A stretch of DNA of 64,000 nt, from assembly GCF_033095785.1 (NCBI RefSeq), contig NZ_CP137134.1:3510274-3574273 (forward strand). Reading direction: 5' to 3'. A model generated the notes under the pieces. The model had not been told where the DNA came from. It saw only the letters and a list, made by a program, of their open reading frames with translations, and ran no database searches. Made by a program: the position numbers and the translations under genes. Shown piece after piece: positions 1 to 9,375 of the stretch. Source of the DNA: Nitrosospira sp. Is2 (GTDB lineage Bacteria > Pseudomonadota > Gammaproteobacteria > Burkholderiales > Nitrosomonadaceae). Each line of letters starts with the position of its first letter. Position 1 is the first letter of the stretch.

Positions 1-1762
1 GCCCGCGTCCATACACATAGAGGAGGTCGTCGCCATGCCAGTGCGATTCGGGACCATCCAGCACGTCCCTGAAGACGTGGGAGAACTCGTGCGTAGTTGC
101 CCTGTATGGATTCCCAAACTCGCCCGTGCGATAACCGTGAGCCCAATGGACTTCGTCATACCATGTCAGCGGCGTGAGATGGCCGCGCCAGATCTGGACC
201 TTGAAAAATCCGCCGGGAACGGCCTCGCCAAATTTGTCCGGGAACTCGCGCGCGGCATTGCGGAAGCCCTGCCAGACAGCGGCTCGCGGCGTCCCTTCGC
301 CGCCGTCGCGGGAAATCTGGATGGTTCCAACTTCGATGAGGCCGCCGCTGTTTGACTGGTGCGCGGTGTCGATCGACCAGACACTGGAGTTATCCGCATC
401 CTCGACTTCCACCTCGGGGCTGAACAACCGCAGGCGCGCATAATAATCTCCGTCGATGGAGGCGTAGAGATCGAGGCTAAAACGCCCTTGGTCATCCGTG
501 GATGTCTCGCCGACTTTGTCATCGTACCAGTCCGAGCGGTAGCGGAAAAACTCCACTTGCGCGCCTATTAACGGTTGAAAACCCACTCCTGGCTCCACGC
601 TGTTGGCGTTGAGATAGCCAAACTGACCGCGGATGACGAAATTGCGGTTCTGCTGGGGACAACTGCCATGAACCAGAACTGTAAACGGCAGGTCGATTCC
701 GCTGCCGACCAAGCGCAGCGTTACCGCCGTGTCGAGCACCGTCGGTCCGGCTATCGTGTTTATATTGACCGTGACACGTTCACCAATCGCGCCGCCGGGG
801 AACGTGAGCGTCTGTGGATCGGCCGTTCCGGAAACATCCGCAGGCAACCCTTCAAGCGAGACAGTCAACGGCCCGCTTATGCTCGGGTCGCGGATCACCC
901 AGTAATCGCGGGTCACGCTGCCATGCGCGCCTTGCGGGTTGCAACCGGCAAAGTCTATATCCGCAGGCCCGAATATGCGCAGCTTCGGCGTCGTCGCGAT
1001 AACCATCGCCAGGCTGCGCGGGGCCGGGCCAGCGCTGGGAGTGGGCGTTCCGGTAAGAACGACCAGCCGCGTTTCCGGCATCGAGCTGGCGTCCGCCTGC
1101 AGGTGCAGGGTGATGCCCGTGCCAAGCGAGGGATTGGGATTGACGCTGCCGGTCACGCCTGCCGGCAGCTGGCTGAACGTAAACCCGATGGCGCCGCTGG
1201 ATCCGCCGATACGCATGATGGTGACGGGAATATCCGCCGCCGCGCCACCCTGGACCAGCGTCTCGCCCAAAGGACCTACAAGAAAGAAATCGGCCTGTCC
1301 GCCGGTTGTCTCCTCGAAAGTAATGTCGCGCACCGCAATAGCGGCCAGCAATGCCGGATCGTTGACCGCCTCGAGCACCACCGTGGCGATTCGAGGCTCG
1401 GCGATGGCAAGATCGAGGGTCGTGTCAAAACCGGTTCCCGCGGTCACGTTCGCGATTGCCGTCGCGACTGCCATGCCGCCCGCATCGAGACCGGTCAGCC
1501 GCAAATCCTGCTGGACGGTAACTCCGGTCACAGGCAACAGGCCTACATGCAGGCTTACGCTGCGCTGTAACGCGGAAAATGAGATCCTTGCTCCACTGCC
1601 GCAAAACTCGCAGCCGGGCGCGTCGTTGAAGCTTGCCACATGGCCGCTCACGGAATCGACGACGATTCCACCCACCATTCCGCCATACTTCAAAAACTTT
1701 ATTCCCGGCAGCTGGTCATCGAGCCGCGTGCCGACGGGCAATCCGGTAAAGTCATCGGTCAT
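1..1762 (-). CDS. Large multidomain protein with HEXXH motif, 3' end off the left edge
   Basis: The minus strand is open without a stop from an ATG at 1762 to the window edge, about 587 codons. The N-terminus (DFTGLPVGTRLDDQLPGIKF) resembles the opening of beta-sandwich anchor domains seen in PEP-CTERM and related surface proteins. Next come two or three beta-rich stretches with V-T-V-x-I type strands, then a transthyretin/CnaB-like segment around residues 430-480 (TSTDDQGRFSLDLYAS). At residues 558-562 there is H-E-F-S-H followed by V-F-R-D, a zinc-metallopeptidase signature. A GGAGG lies very close upstream (3 nt spacing), so a start slightly further upstream is possible; no signal peptide is obvious from this ATG. 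The catalytic assignment is inference, because the rest of the putative peptidase domain lies outside the window. The plus-strand frames over this span have no recognisable content and are taken as its shadow. Confidence 0.75.
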   Translation of the reverse strand, partial: MTDDFTGLPVGTRLDDQLPGIKFLKYGGMVGGIVVDSVSGHVASFNDAPGCEFCGSGARISFSALQRSVSLHVGLLPVTGVTVQQDLRLTGLDAGGMAVATAIANVTAGTGFDTTLDLAIAEPRIATVVLEAVNDPALLAAIAVRDITFEETTGGQADFFLVGPLGETLVQGGAAADIPVTIMRIGGSSGAIGFTFSQLPAGVTGSVNPNPSLGTGITLHLQADASSMPETRLVVLTGTPTPSAGPAPRSLAMVIATTPKLRIFGPADIDFAGCNPQGAHGSVTRDYWVIRDPSISGPLTVSLEGLPADVSGTADPQTLTFPGGAIGERVTVNINTIAGPTVLDTAVTLRLVGSGIDLPFTVLVHGSCPQQNRNFVIRGQFGYLNANSVEPGVGFQPLIGAQVEFFRYRSDWYDDKVGETSTDDQGRFSLDLYASIDGDYYARLRLFSPEVEVEDADNSSVWSIDTAHQSNSGGLIEVGTIQISRDGGEGTPRAAVWQGFRNAAREFPDKFGEAVPGGFFKVQIWRGHLTPLTWYDEVHWAHGYRTGEFGNPYRATTHEFSHVFRDVLDGPESHWHGDDLLYVYGRG

Positions 1763-2419
1763 ATGCCTCCAGTCAGCCGGTAGAGATGCCCCGCCTGATC
1801 AGTTCAGTCGCTTACACCAAAATATCCGTGTAGTCTGCCCCGCATGCGAGCGGGTTTGCGGAAGAAAACAACGGGCTCGCATACTATTTCAGACGAGATG
1901 AATCAGCTTAGTAACCGGAGAATGGAAGAGCAAGCCCAGCAGGCTTGAATTTTGGGAAAAAATTCTGCGCGGACTTCCAATAATTTGAGGAAACCTATCC
2001 TCCTGATGCACTCCTTCGGTTTCTTTTTTTTGGATGCCACTCGCCTTCACAACCTGCCTTGCGTTCCTGTATGGCGTAATCTATGTTGAATTATGGCTCT
2101 TTGGAACCATGACCCTTAAGGACCATGGCTCGTTTGGAACGGCCTTTCCACGCAGCTTTTCGCGTTTGGAAAAACTGTCTGGGACTTTTCCACCTGTAAG
2201 AACTTACAGCTATTCGGGTATCCTCTCCGTTATCTAATGGGCCGCAAGGATAAATGATGAACCCAGCAGCCAGGGACAAACGGAGGCTGCCGAGTTGACT
2301 ACCCGGTGTAGATTGAACCTCCGCCAATCTTCATAGTATCCATTATTTGCAGCTATTCACTTTGCTTTAATACTTAAAAAAATGCGTAGTCTTGGACACG
2401 CTTATGGAGGGAGAAAATA
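1763..2419. other. Intergenic stretch, no supported gene
   Basis: Short frames exist on both strands but none has a good ribosome site, recognisable composition or motif. A 6-bp inverted repeat (GAAACC/GGTTTC) with a long loop followed by eight T lies at about 1998-2033 on the plus strand; it is a weak terminator candidate with no plus-strand gene upstream. Confidence 0.4.
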
Positions 2420-2836
2420 ATGGATGGAAAAACCAAACTTAGCATTAACTTTGACGAGATACATGTCATTGCGAGGGAAATCGTTGCGCTGCGACAAATA
2501 GTTGAAATGAAGCCCAACCCTGAGGTTCAGGATAAAATTTCTAAATTACAGGAGCTTGCAGCTACAGCTCAGAGCGCCGCGATGCGCATTCAAAGGAATT
2601 GTGAAGGACTAAGCAGACAAGTGGTAGAGCTTGAGAATCAATTGGGCAGGATGTCGGATAAAAATAACATCGTTGAACAATATCCTACGCCTCTTGAAGA
2701 GTTGGAGATGTGCCATTCACTCTGTGAAGAGAACTATCTGCTTGTTTTTCGCGATACAGCAGGATCACGACTAACTTTACAGCTTCACAGCGAAGCGATA
2801 CCTCATCTCCTGGAAAAACTGAAGGCATGTCAATAG
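2420..2836 (+). CDS. Hypothetical coiled-coil protein
   Basis: 138 residues, starting at an ATG with a GGAGGG ribosome site about 9 nt upstream. Residues 10-90 are helical and heptad-like (I-x-x-L-x-x-L patterns, for example KISKLQELAATAQSAA), so a coiled coil is likely. The C-terminal 50 residues are mixed and contain a conserved-looking segment (NYLLVFRDTAGSRLTLQLH). There is no signal peptide or membrane segment, so it should be cytoplasmic. I do not recognise the family. It stands alone between two minus-strand genes and is somewhat more AT-rich than its neighbours. Confidence 0.65.
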   Translation: MDGKTKLSINFDEIHVIAREIVALRQIVEMKPNPEVQDKISKLQELAATAQSAAMRIQRNCEGLSRQVVELENQLGRMSDKNNIVEQYPTPLEELEMCHSLCEENYLLVFRDTAGSRLTLQLHSEAIPHLLEKLKACQ

Positions 2837-2929
2837 GCTGCTAGAACGAGGGCCGAAAACTTGACTTAAGTTAGGTCGTGAAGCGATATCTAACCTAGTG
2901 CAGGCGCTGAAATCAGGCCGTTCGCTTGA

Positions 2930-4111
2930 TCACTTGGGCCTGATCGGAGTTTGGGCCAGCGAAAGCCTCCGCTGGTTGCGGTTTCGCGCCATGAAGCCCA
3001 CCATGCCCAGTCCTGCGAGGAGCATGGCATAGGTTTCAGGTTCGGGAACAAGAATCCCTACCCCTACCGCGACGACTTGTCCATAGTTGTTGATACCCAT
3101 GGCCTCCGTTAAAATTACCCCCTGCGGCAGCTCTACCAGGGAATTGAGGTCTGTCAGGTCCGTTCCATTTGAACCGGTGAAAAAGGCGCGCTGATGGCCT
3201 TCGGCCGTTACGGATGTCCCCACTACCTGCCCGGCATCGTTGATGTCCCAGGCAGAGCTGGAAACATCCCCGTCTAACGTACCAAGGGCTCTCATGCCTA
3301 ATCCATCGGGGCCGGTGATGAACGCATGGGAAAGGCCTGCGGCTGTGAGAGCTCGTCCCACCACCTGCCCAGCATTGTTGATGGCCCAGGCATCGCTGCG
3401 GTAATCCCCGGCCAACGTGCCAAGGTCTCTCATCTCCACTCCATTGGGGCCGGTGATGAAGGCGCGATGACGGCCTTCAGCCGTGACGGAATCTCCTACT
3501 ACCTGCCCCGTATCGTTGATATCCTGGGCGCCGCTGGAACCTCCGCCCAAGGTGCCAAGTGGCCTCATGCCCACCCCATTCGGACCGGTGATGAAGGCAT
3601 GAGCAGGCGGCGCCGGGTTTCCATCTGATACAGAGATTCCCACTACCTGCCCCGAGTTGTTGATGCCCCAGGCAGAGCTTTGGGTATCCCCGTTCAGTGC
3701 GCCAAGCGCCGTCATCCCCACCCCGTTGGGACCGGTAATGAAGGCACCGGCAGGGCGTCCGGCTTCATCGGTTTGTCCAATCGCCTGCCCGGCGTTGTTG
3801 ATCCCATTAGCTTCACTGAAAACTCCGCCTAAACTGCCGAGGTCTCTTATGCCCACCCCATTGGGGCCGGTGATGAAACCATGAGAACCTTCTCCGGATG
3901 TGAAAGAAGACCCCACTACCTGCCCAGCATCATTGATGCCAGAAGCTATGGCACGCTCGCCTATCGTGCCAAGGAGCGTTACGGTCCGGGTGTTGAGGTC
4001 GACAAGAAACGAGCGTTGCTGTGCTGCCGCGTGGGTAACAGGACCCAGACCGGTAACGAAGACCGCGACCAGGATGCAGTGGCGGACTTTGAAGCATTCT
4101 TTGATTATCAT
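2930..4111 (-). CDS. PEP-CTERM protein with HAF repeats
   Basis: 393 residues. An N-terminal signal sequence (hydrophobic LVAVFVTGLGPVTHAAA) is followed by about seven repeats of roughly 45 residues. Each contains FITGPNG-V-GM, R-x-LGTLxG and the I-N-N-A-G-Q-V-V-G core that defines HAF-type extracellular repeats, probably forming a beta-propeller-like exported domain. The C-terminus has the sorting signal VPEPETYAMLLAGLG followed by a hydrophobic helix and an Arg-rich tail, so an exosortase should recognise it and process it at the cell envelope. Related genes lie at 19106 and, broken, at 32346. No exosortase is in this window. The function of HAF proteins is unknown; a matrix or EPS-associated role is inferred from the PEP-CTERM system. 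Confidence 0.88.
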   Translation of the reverse strand: MIIKECFKVRHCILVAVFVTGLGPVTHAAAQQRSFLVDLNTRTVTLLGTIGERAIASGINDAGQVVGSSFTSGEGSHGFITGPNGVGIRDLGSLGGVFSEANGINNAGQAIGQTDEAGRPAGAFITGPNGVGMTALGALNGDTQSSAWGINNSGQVVGISVSDGNPAPPAHAFITGPNGVGMRPLGTLGGGSSGAQDINDTGQVVGDSVTAEGRHRAFITGPNGVEMRDLGTLAGDYRSDAWAINNAGQVVGRALTAAGLSHAFITGPDGLGMRALGTLDGDVSSSAWDINDAGQVVGTSVTAEGHQRAFFTGSNGTDLTDLNSLVELPQGVILTEAMGINNYGQVVAVGVGILVPEPETYAMLLAGLGMVGFMARNRNQRRLSLAQTPIRPK

Positions 4112-4808
4112 TATGTGCCCCCCAGAAGAGCGCGGTTAAGGTTAAGTGTCATGAAAGAGTTCGCACCCGGATTGCCGGGACTTGAACAGGTTGGGGGACG
4201 CGAAGCGCTCGCAGTCCATCCCCGCTCGCCCGATCGCGCCTAAGCGGATCTCGCCATTCTGGAAGGGGAGAAGCAGGTCTCTCCAGCGAATGCGTTTCGT
4301 TGCTTGTGATTTTCATGGTTTTAAATGGATTCGCGTATCGGTTTCGGCGCCGCCTGCCAGTTATTGCCTGGATCGGGCGAGGTTTAATGCCCTGTCCACT
4401 TTGCCAGACAAAGTCGAACTGAACAGAATTAAAACGAAACGGAAGCAAGGAGACGAAACGACCGGTAAGCCTTTATCCTGGCGCCTTCACTAGGGCAACA
4501 GTAAAGAAAGCCCAAGCTGAGCTTATACCCCTGGGGAAAGCAATAACAATAGTCCGAATGACTATCTGACTGTCGGTGCGAAAACGGTGAATCTCCGGAA
4601 CGTCAGGCGGGTAAAGGGATGTCACGCTGTGGAAAGAGTATGGAAGATCGCCTGGGCACAGGATGAATTGAACATACGGAAGAGCTTCCGGCTTGAGTTC
4701 CAATCTTTATATTCCGAAGTCAAGCCGGGAGGCGCCGCGGGATCGATGACAATATCCCGATAAGCTCCAGGCCCTGAGCTACCTCGACACTACTTTGACA
4801 AAAGCAAG
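4112..4808. other. Intergenic stretch, no supported gene
   Basis: About 700 bp between two minus-strand features. The frames present (for example minus 4149-4448 and 4473-4703) have compositions unlike real proteins and no convincing ribosome sites. No repeat or RNA structure was recognised. Confidence 0.45.
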
Positions 4809-5155
4809 CTATTCCGCGACTGCGGCTCGATGCAGTTCGGAGACGTCGATTTTCTTCATTTGCAGCATCGCTTTCATTACCTTTTGGGATTTCTGCTTAT
4901 CGAGATCGTTTAGCATTTTCATCAAAACGACGGGAACGACCTGCCACGACACGCCGTATTTGCCCTTGAGCCAGCCGCACTGCCGCGCTTTCTCGTCACC
5001 GCCCTCGCCCAGCTTCTCCCAGTAATAATCCACTTCTTTCTGATCGTCACAATTGATCTGGAATGAAATCGCCTCGTTGAACTTGAATATCGGGCCGCCT
5101 CTTCAGCCTGACGATCGAACCACAAACACGGCGTAATTCTCTGAATGCTTCGCAT
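4809..5155 (-). pseudogene. Broken VOC/PhnB-like gene with internal deletion
   Basis: The 5' frame from the ATG at 5155 (with a GGAGGAG box upstream) reads M-R-S-I-Q-R-I-T-P-C-L-W-F-D-R-Q-A-E-E-A-A-R, the typical start of the PhnB / 3-demethylubiquinone methyltransferase-like VOC family. The frame then shifts. From about 5095 the correct family continues in another frame as F-K-F-N-E-A-I-S-F-Q-I-N-C, then DYYWEKLGEGG and GWLKGKYGVSWQVVP, to the stop at 4809. Family members are about 155-160 residues. The two parts here account for about 115, so roughly 45 residues from the middle are gone and the junction is out of frame. A TTCAAG shared by the expected S-I-F-K and F-K-F-N segments suggests a microhomology deletion. 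It is almost certainly non-functional. Confidence 0.85.
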
Positions 5156-5454
5156 GACTTCCTGCTCCTCCAGCCTGTTAATATGACCTCAGATTATGAC
5201 GGTATATGAAAACGGAATGAACACTTCAATTCAGCCTTAAAGCATCCCGAACGCCGGCCCAACCTCATGTCGACCTTATGGTGGCACTTGTGCCGTGGCT
5301 TCCACCCTTCCAGTCCAATACTGTTTTATGCCTCCATGCGAGAGTCCGTCGCGCTCGTGCCGCCCCTTCGGCAGACGCTGCCTGATTTGCGCAGACTTCA
5401 GACTACTTTTTGGCAGGCGCTACTCGCATCTGTACAAAGACCGCCCTGGATACG

Positions 5455-6507
5455 TTAAGGATTGCCCTCCCCGCCCGACGCCCCGTATACCTGCCCGGTT
5501 ACATAGCTCGCCTCCTGAGATGCAAGGTATACATATAGGGCGCCTAGTTCCGCCGGCTGGCCCGGACGCCCCATGGGCGTTTTCTCCCCGAACGTCGTTA
5601 TGTTCTCGGGGGGCTGTCCGCCGCTGGGCTGCAAGGGAGTCCAGAACGGCCCCGGCGCCACCGCATTTACCCGTATGCCCTGCCTTGCAACCTGCTTCGC
5701 CAGCGATTTTGTGAAGATCACCATGCACGCTTTTGTCTGCGCGTAATCAAGCAGCGTCGGGGACGGATCGTAAGCCTGGACGGAAGATGTATTGATGATT
5801 GCCGCGCCGGGTTCAAGGTGCGGCATCGCCGCTTTGGTTATCCAGAACATCGCATAGACATTGGTCTTGAACGTCGAGTCGAACTGCTCGGTGGTTAGGT
5901 CCAGGATCGAATGTTGCGCCGCCTGCGCCGCCGCGTTGTTGACCAGGATGTCCAGCCCGCCCAGCTCGCGCACAGCGTCGGCGACCAGCTTGTTGCAAAA
6001 GCGCTCTTCGCGGATATCTCCGGGGATCGCGATCGCCTTGCGCCCCTCCGCCCGGATCAGCTCGATGACCTCGCGCGCATCCGGTTCCTCCACCGGCAGA
6101 TAGTTGATCGCAACGTCCGCGCCTTCACGCGCGAAGGCAATCGCAGCGGCGCGGCCAATGCCGGAGTCGCCTCCCGTGAGGAGCGCCTTCCTGCCCACGA
6201 GTTTACCGGAGCCCCGGTAGCTCGTTTCGCCGTGATCCGGCCGCGGGTCCATTTTGCCGGCAAGGCCGGGCGGGTCCTGCTGCTGCGGCGGAAAAGGCGG
6301 GCGCCGGTATTGGGTCGTCGGGTCCTGTTTGCTCGATTGTGTCGCTGGCCGCCCCCCATGACGCCGGGGATCCGCCGAGGCGCCGGGCGCCGCAGGTGTG
6401 GCTCCCTGCTGTGCAAACGCCGGAGACGTCAGCGCGGCAGCCAGCCCCGCGGTCACCCCGCCGACGAATTGCCGTCGGGATGCCATGGCATCGTCTTTTG
6501 TTTTCAT
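5455..6507 (-). CDS. SDR-family oxidoreductase with Tat-type leader
   Basis: 350 residues from an ATG at 6507, chosen because AGGAG sits 7 nt upstream; a longer frame to 6594 lacks this. The leader S-R-R-Q-F-V-G-G followed by a hydrophobic AAALTSPAFA stretch looks like a twin-arginine signal, so export to the periplasm is likely. A Pro/Gln-rich linker of about 60 residues leads into a classical short-chain dehydrogenase: TGGDSGIGRA (nucleotide-binding TGxxxGxG), NNAAAQ, the catalytic serine in INTSSVQ and YAQTK (YxxxK). The closest known type is the YghA/glucose-dehydrogenase-like SDR group, which often has this 40-70 residue extension. Substrate unknown. It is monocistronic as far as can be seen. 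Confidence 0.9.
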   Translation of the reverse strand: MKTKDDAMASRRQFVGGVTAGLAAALTSPAFAQQGATPAAPGASADPRRHGGRPATQSSKQDPTTQYRRPPFPPQQQDPPGLAGKMDPRPDHGETSYRGSGKLVGRKALLTGGDSGIGRAAAIAFAREGADVAINYLPVEEPDAREVIELIRAEGRKAIAIPGDIREERFCNKLVADAVRELGGLDILVNNAAAQAAQHSILDLTTEQFDSTFKTNVYAMFWITKAAMPHLEPGAAIINTSSVQAYDPSPTLLDYAQTKACMVIFTKSLAKQVARQGIRVNAVAPGPFWTPLQPSGGQPPENITTFGEKTPMGRPGQPAELGALYVYLASQEASYVTGQVYGASGGEGNP

Positions 6508-7151
6508 ACCCGTTCTCCTATGAATTTGCTGAAAGGTGAGAAGGATCGAGCCCCCCAGTACCCGCGGATCAGCGGGAAGGTTTCCACCGACCATCGTGAT
6601 TCTTGATCCAATGTATCAACCTAGGTCATGCATCCAGACCTGTCAAGGCGGGTTGCCAGACGGAAATAGGCTGGCGGTATCGCTAAAACTGCTTTCGTGA
6701 AAGTTGACTTTGGTTCGCCTGGTAACACCGTGCCGGTGGACAAATACGACTGACATAGCTCCTCACTGGGCCAGCGGCAAATTGCCAATCTGCCTAATCA
6801 TTTGTTTGAAGGTCTGGAAGGGCGTGCCTCGAAGGACGGGGCAATGTCCTGGCCGCGTTGCGTCCCGGCCAACAGCAGCTTTTAGAGCCTCCAGCGCGAT
6901 TAAACGAATAAAGAATGGAAAATTTTGCGTAGCCCCGCTATTTTGACGTAGCCCCGCTAAACCGCATCCCGGACACTTTTGATAACCGATGGGGCATTTA
7001 TCGTTTTAACAACCGTCCCTTTTGCTACACTGAAGATCATATCCATCCATTGCGCCCTGCGTCCGGCCGTTTTTGATGCCGTAAGGTAAAGGTGGGAGGT
7101 GCCGCAAGTGTGGGCAATGTCTTTTCGATCCCAAAAAGGAGGCGGTTCAAT
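6508..7151. other. Intergenic stretch with a short direct repeat
   Basis: About 640 bp with no supported gene. A 13-bp direct repeat (CGTAGCCCCGCTA) occurs twice at about 6927-6939 and 6947-6959; its meaning is not known. A plus-strand frame at 6704-6946 has no motif and no ribosome site. Confidence 0.4.
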
Positions 7152-7925
7152 ATGGGTACAAGAAAAATACTGATCTCTATCGCTTTTCTGTCCGTTCTCC
7201 TGAGCGGATGCGCAAATGGTCCGACGGGATCAGGAGGATCTGGAGGATCTGGAGGATCTGGAGGATCGGGTGGGCCGGACATGAAGCCCGGCAAGGAAAT
7301 CGAGGTGAATTTCAATAACACCTCTACCGACTGGCTCGGTGGACACTCGGACTATACATCCGACACGCAACCCACCGATGTTGTCGTCCAGCCCCGCCGG
7401 TTGCCGGGAATTTTTGGCGGCCACGGCCTCTACACCGCCGGCACCAACCGGAGCGACGATCTTTTCATCTACATAAAAAAGAAATTCACCGGATTTGCTC
7501 CTGACAAGGACTACCTGCTGAATTTCAGCGTCACGTTTCTTACCGATGCTCCCTCGGGGTGCGCCGGGGCCGGCGGCGCGCCTGGAGAGTCTGTGATCGT
7601 AAAGGCGGGAGCCGCAACGGTTGAGCCTTTGACAGTAGCGATCGACAGTCAATATCAAATGAACATCGACAAAGGCAACCAGGCCCGCGGAGGAAAAAAT
7701 GCCGTCGTGCTGGGCGACATCGCGGGAACCAATACCGATTGCAGCCGCCCAAAATTCGAGTGGAAAACGCTGACCGGTCCGGCTCCGCTCAAGGCCCGTA
7801 GCGACGCAACCGGAACGGTGTGGATGATGTTCGGCATTGATTCAGGGTTCGAGGGAACCAGCGAAATCTACTACCGCTCGGCCACCATCAACGCATCGCC
7901 AGCGGTGTCGGCTACCCGGAATTGA
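7152..7925 (+). CDS. Lipoprotein with Gly/Ser linker, unknown function
   Basis: 257 residues from an ATG at 7152 with AGGAGG about 9 nt upstream; an upstream in-frame ATG at 7092 is rejected because the signal starts here. M-G-T-R-K-I-L-I-S-I followed by LSVLLSGC is a lipoprotein signal with the lipobox Cys at about residue 19. A run of S-G-G units (about residues 26-39) is a flexible linker. The remainder is a beta-rich domain with aromatic strands (for example EIYYRSATIN) and a four-Gly, Cys-containing loop. It should be anchored in the outer membrane or periplasm. I do not recognise the family. It is flanked by long non-coding DNA on the 5' side. Confidence 0.78.
   Translation: MGTRKILISIAFLSVLLSGCANGPTGSGGSGGSGGSGGSGGPDMKPGKEIEVNFNNTSTDWLGGHSDYTSDTQPTDVVVQPRRLPGIFGGHGLYTAGTNRSDDLFIYIKKKFTGFAPDKDYLLNFSVTFLTDAPSGCAGAGGAPGESVIVKAGAATVEPLTVAIDSQYQMNIDKGNQARGGKNAVVLGDIAGTNTDCSRPKFEWKTLTGPAPLKARSDATGTVWMMFGIDSGFEGTSEIYYRSATINASPAVSATRN
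7230..7268 (+). repeat. 9-bp tandem repeat coding a Gly-Gly-Ser linker
   Basis: Four to five near-perfect copies of AGGATCTGG in tandem inside the lipoprotein gene at 7152. Each unit encodes one G-G-S step, so slippage would only lengthen or shorten the linker in frame. Confidence 0.8.
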
Positions 7926-8052
7926 GCCTTGACCGGGACTGGGCTTTCTTGCATGAACGCCACGATCACTGCAGTGTCGGCGGCACAATCACCGCCCGGA
8001 CGCCAACAATGGCGTCGATAACGTCCTGCCCGATTACCAGATCATATTGAGG

Positions 8053-8277
8053 TCAGGCGTCGCGGCGGTATGCGGCAATCTCCCAGGTCCCGCTTGCTTC
8101 GTCATGCCGGAGCACGTACATGCTTCCATCATCGGCATGGACCCTGAACCAGCGCTGCTCTGGCGCGTACCACCGGTCGGTTACGGCATGGACCGCAAGC
8201 CGGCGCTCGCCCAGCCAGAACGCCAGCGGCTCCTTTGCGCCGCGATGGCCGCTGTGGCACTCCACGCGTATGCTCAC
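8053..8277 (-). CDS. Conserved small hypothetical protein
   Basis: 74 residues if started at the GTG at 8277; the same frame is open further upstream to 8394, overlapping the next gene, and GTG at about 8289 is an alternative. The body reads RVECHSGHRGAKEPLAF then ERRLAVHAVTDRWYAPEQRW and YVLRHDEASGTWEI. This pattern (an R-V-E-C start, DRWY, RVxADDG, LRHDE) is familiar from short uncharacterised proteobacterial proteins. No signal or membrane segment. It starts about 60 nt downstream of the stop of the SGNH hydrolase gene and is probably cotranscribed with it. Function unknown. Confidence 0.6.
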   Translation of the reverse strand: MSIRVECHSGHRGAKEPLAFWLGERRLAVHAVTDRWYAPEQRWFRVHADDGSMYVLRHDEASGTWEIAAYRRDA

Positions 8278-8335
8278 GCCCGGTGCCGGCACACCTTGCC
8301 GGTCGGCCGAGGACAGCTTGCAGCGAACGGATAAT

Positions 8336-9121
8336 TCACCACATCCACCACCGTCTGCGCGGTGCCGAAGGCGCCGCTCCAAGCTGGTCCTCACGCGCCT
8401 TCAGCACCGCCGGCAGGAATGCGGCGCGCACTTCCGAGGCTCCCCGCAGGCTGGGTTCGATCGTGCGCGTAAACCAGGAGGGGTCGCCGCGTAGAAAGTG
8501 ACCATGCACGTCCACAAACTGTCCGTAATGCGAAGCGAGTTCCGCGATAATGCCGTTGATGCGGTTCAAGTTGGGTCGGGCGATACGGGCGTCGACACTG
8601 AGAAAGTTGCGGGAGTCATCGCCAAAGGTTGGGTCGAAAACCGTGCCGAGCAGAACCGGGCGCAAGGGCAGCGCACGCAGGAACGCGTCGAGCGTCCGCT
8701 CAAAGCGCATAATGCCGCCACCCCGGTCCGCGGCAAGGCCGGTGAGGAGATCGTTCCCGCCAATCGTTACCAGCGCAACCGCGGGACCGGGGAGGTTGAT
8801 CCCGCGCGCCTGCCGGGACAGGTCACTGACTATGGCCCCATCCTGTGCGCGATGGTCGAGCTGCGCAGGCGCGGACGATGACAAGTCACGGCCCTTGAAA
8901 TCGGGGAATAAATAATCGTCGTTGCGCACGATCAGTTGGCCGGGGTGGACTCCATGTTCGTTATACCGCGCACAGTCGAGGATGGAATCGCCGAACGTGC
9001 AAACAGTAAACACCTTGTCCGGCATGGCTGATCCTCTGGCATTGAATGCCACCACCGCGGCACCGGCCGCAAGCGTCTTCAATAACCGGCGGCGGGTATC
9101 GTCAAACTCATCATCTCTCAT
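8336..9121 (-). CDS. SGNH/GDSL-family hydrolase, exported
   Basis: 261 residues. The N-terminus has T-R-R-R-L-L-K-T followed by AAGAAVVAF, a likely Tat or Sec leader. Block I is FGDSIL (nucleophile Ser about residue 46), block III is IGGND at about residues 118-122, and block V is the D-V-H-G-H segment with the catalytic Asp and His, so all SGNH blocks are present. Members hydrolyse esters of lipids or acetylated sugars; the substrate cannot be told from sequence. The C-terminus is Arg/Trp rich. The downstream conserved small gene is probably cotranscribed. Confidence 0.85.
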   Translation of the reverse strand: MRDDEFDDTRRRLLKTLAAGAAVVAFNARGSAMPDKVFTVCTFGDSILDCARYNEHGVHPGQLIVRNDDYLFPDFKGRDLSSSAPAQLDHRAQDGAIVSDLSRQARGINLPGPAVALVTIGGNDLLTGLAADRGGGIMRFERTLDAFLRALPLRPVLLGTVFDPTFGDDSRNFLSVDARIARPNLNRINGIIAELASHYGQFVDVHGHFLRGDPSWFTRTIEPSLRGASEVRAAFLPAVLKAREDQLGAAPSAPRRRWWMW

Positions 9122-9375
9122 TGCTCTAGTCTCTAGTCACCACGGGGCGCTTTACCGAAAGATTGTCGGTATAGAGTTCGCCAGAAGCTTCCAGTTCCCA
9201 ACATAAAGAGCAGGCACCTATCGTGCGGCAACGTACGGAACGGACCAACGGATTTTCATATAACTGCCGCTTCCACCATTTGTCTCGCAGGGCCGGTCTG
9301 ATATCCGGTGCCCGGCTCAACTTTAATATAAGGCGAGGCCATCGCTCGGGCCCTCGCTCATACAAGGAGCTTAAA

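Noticed and set aside
35..1901. Plus-strand open frames at the left end
   Set aside because: They translate to Arg/His/Gln-rich text with no domain, while the minus strand is one long open frame with protein-like text and an HEXXH motif.
2034..2327. Short overlapping frames on both strands
   Set aside because: Neither has a ribosome site or recognisable sequence.
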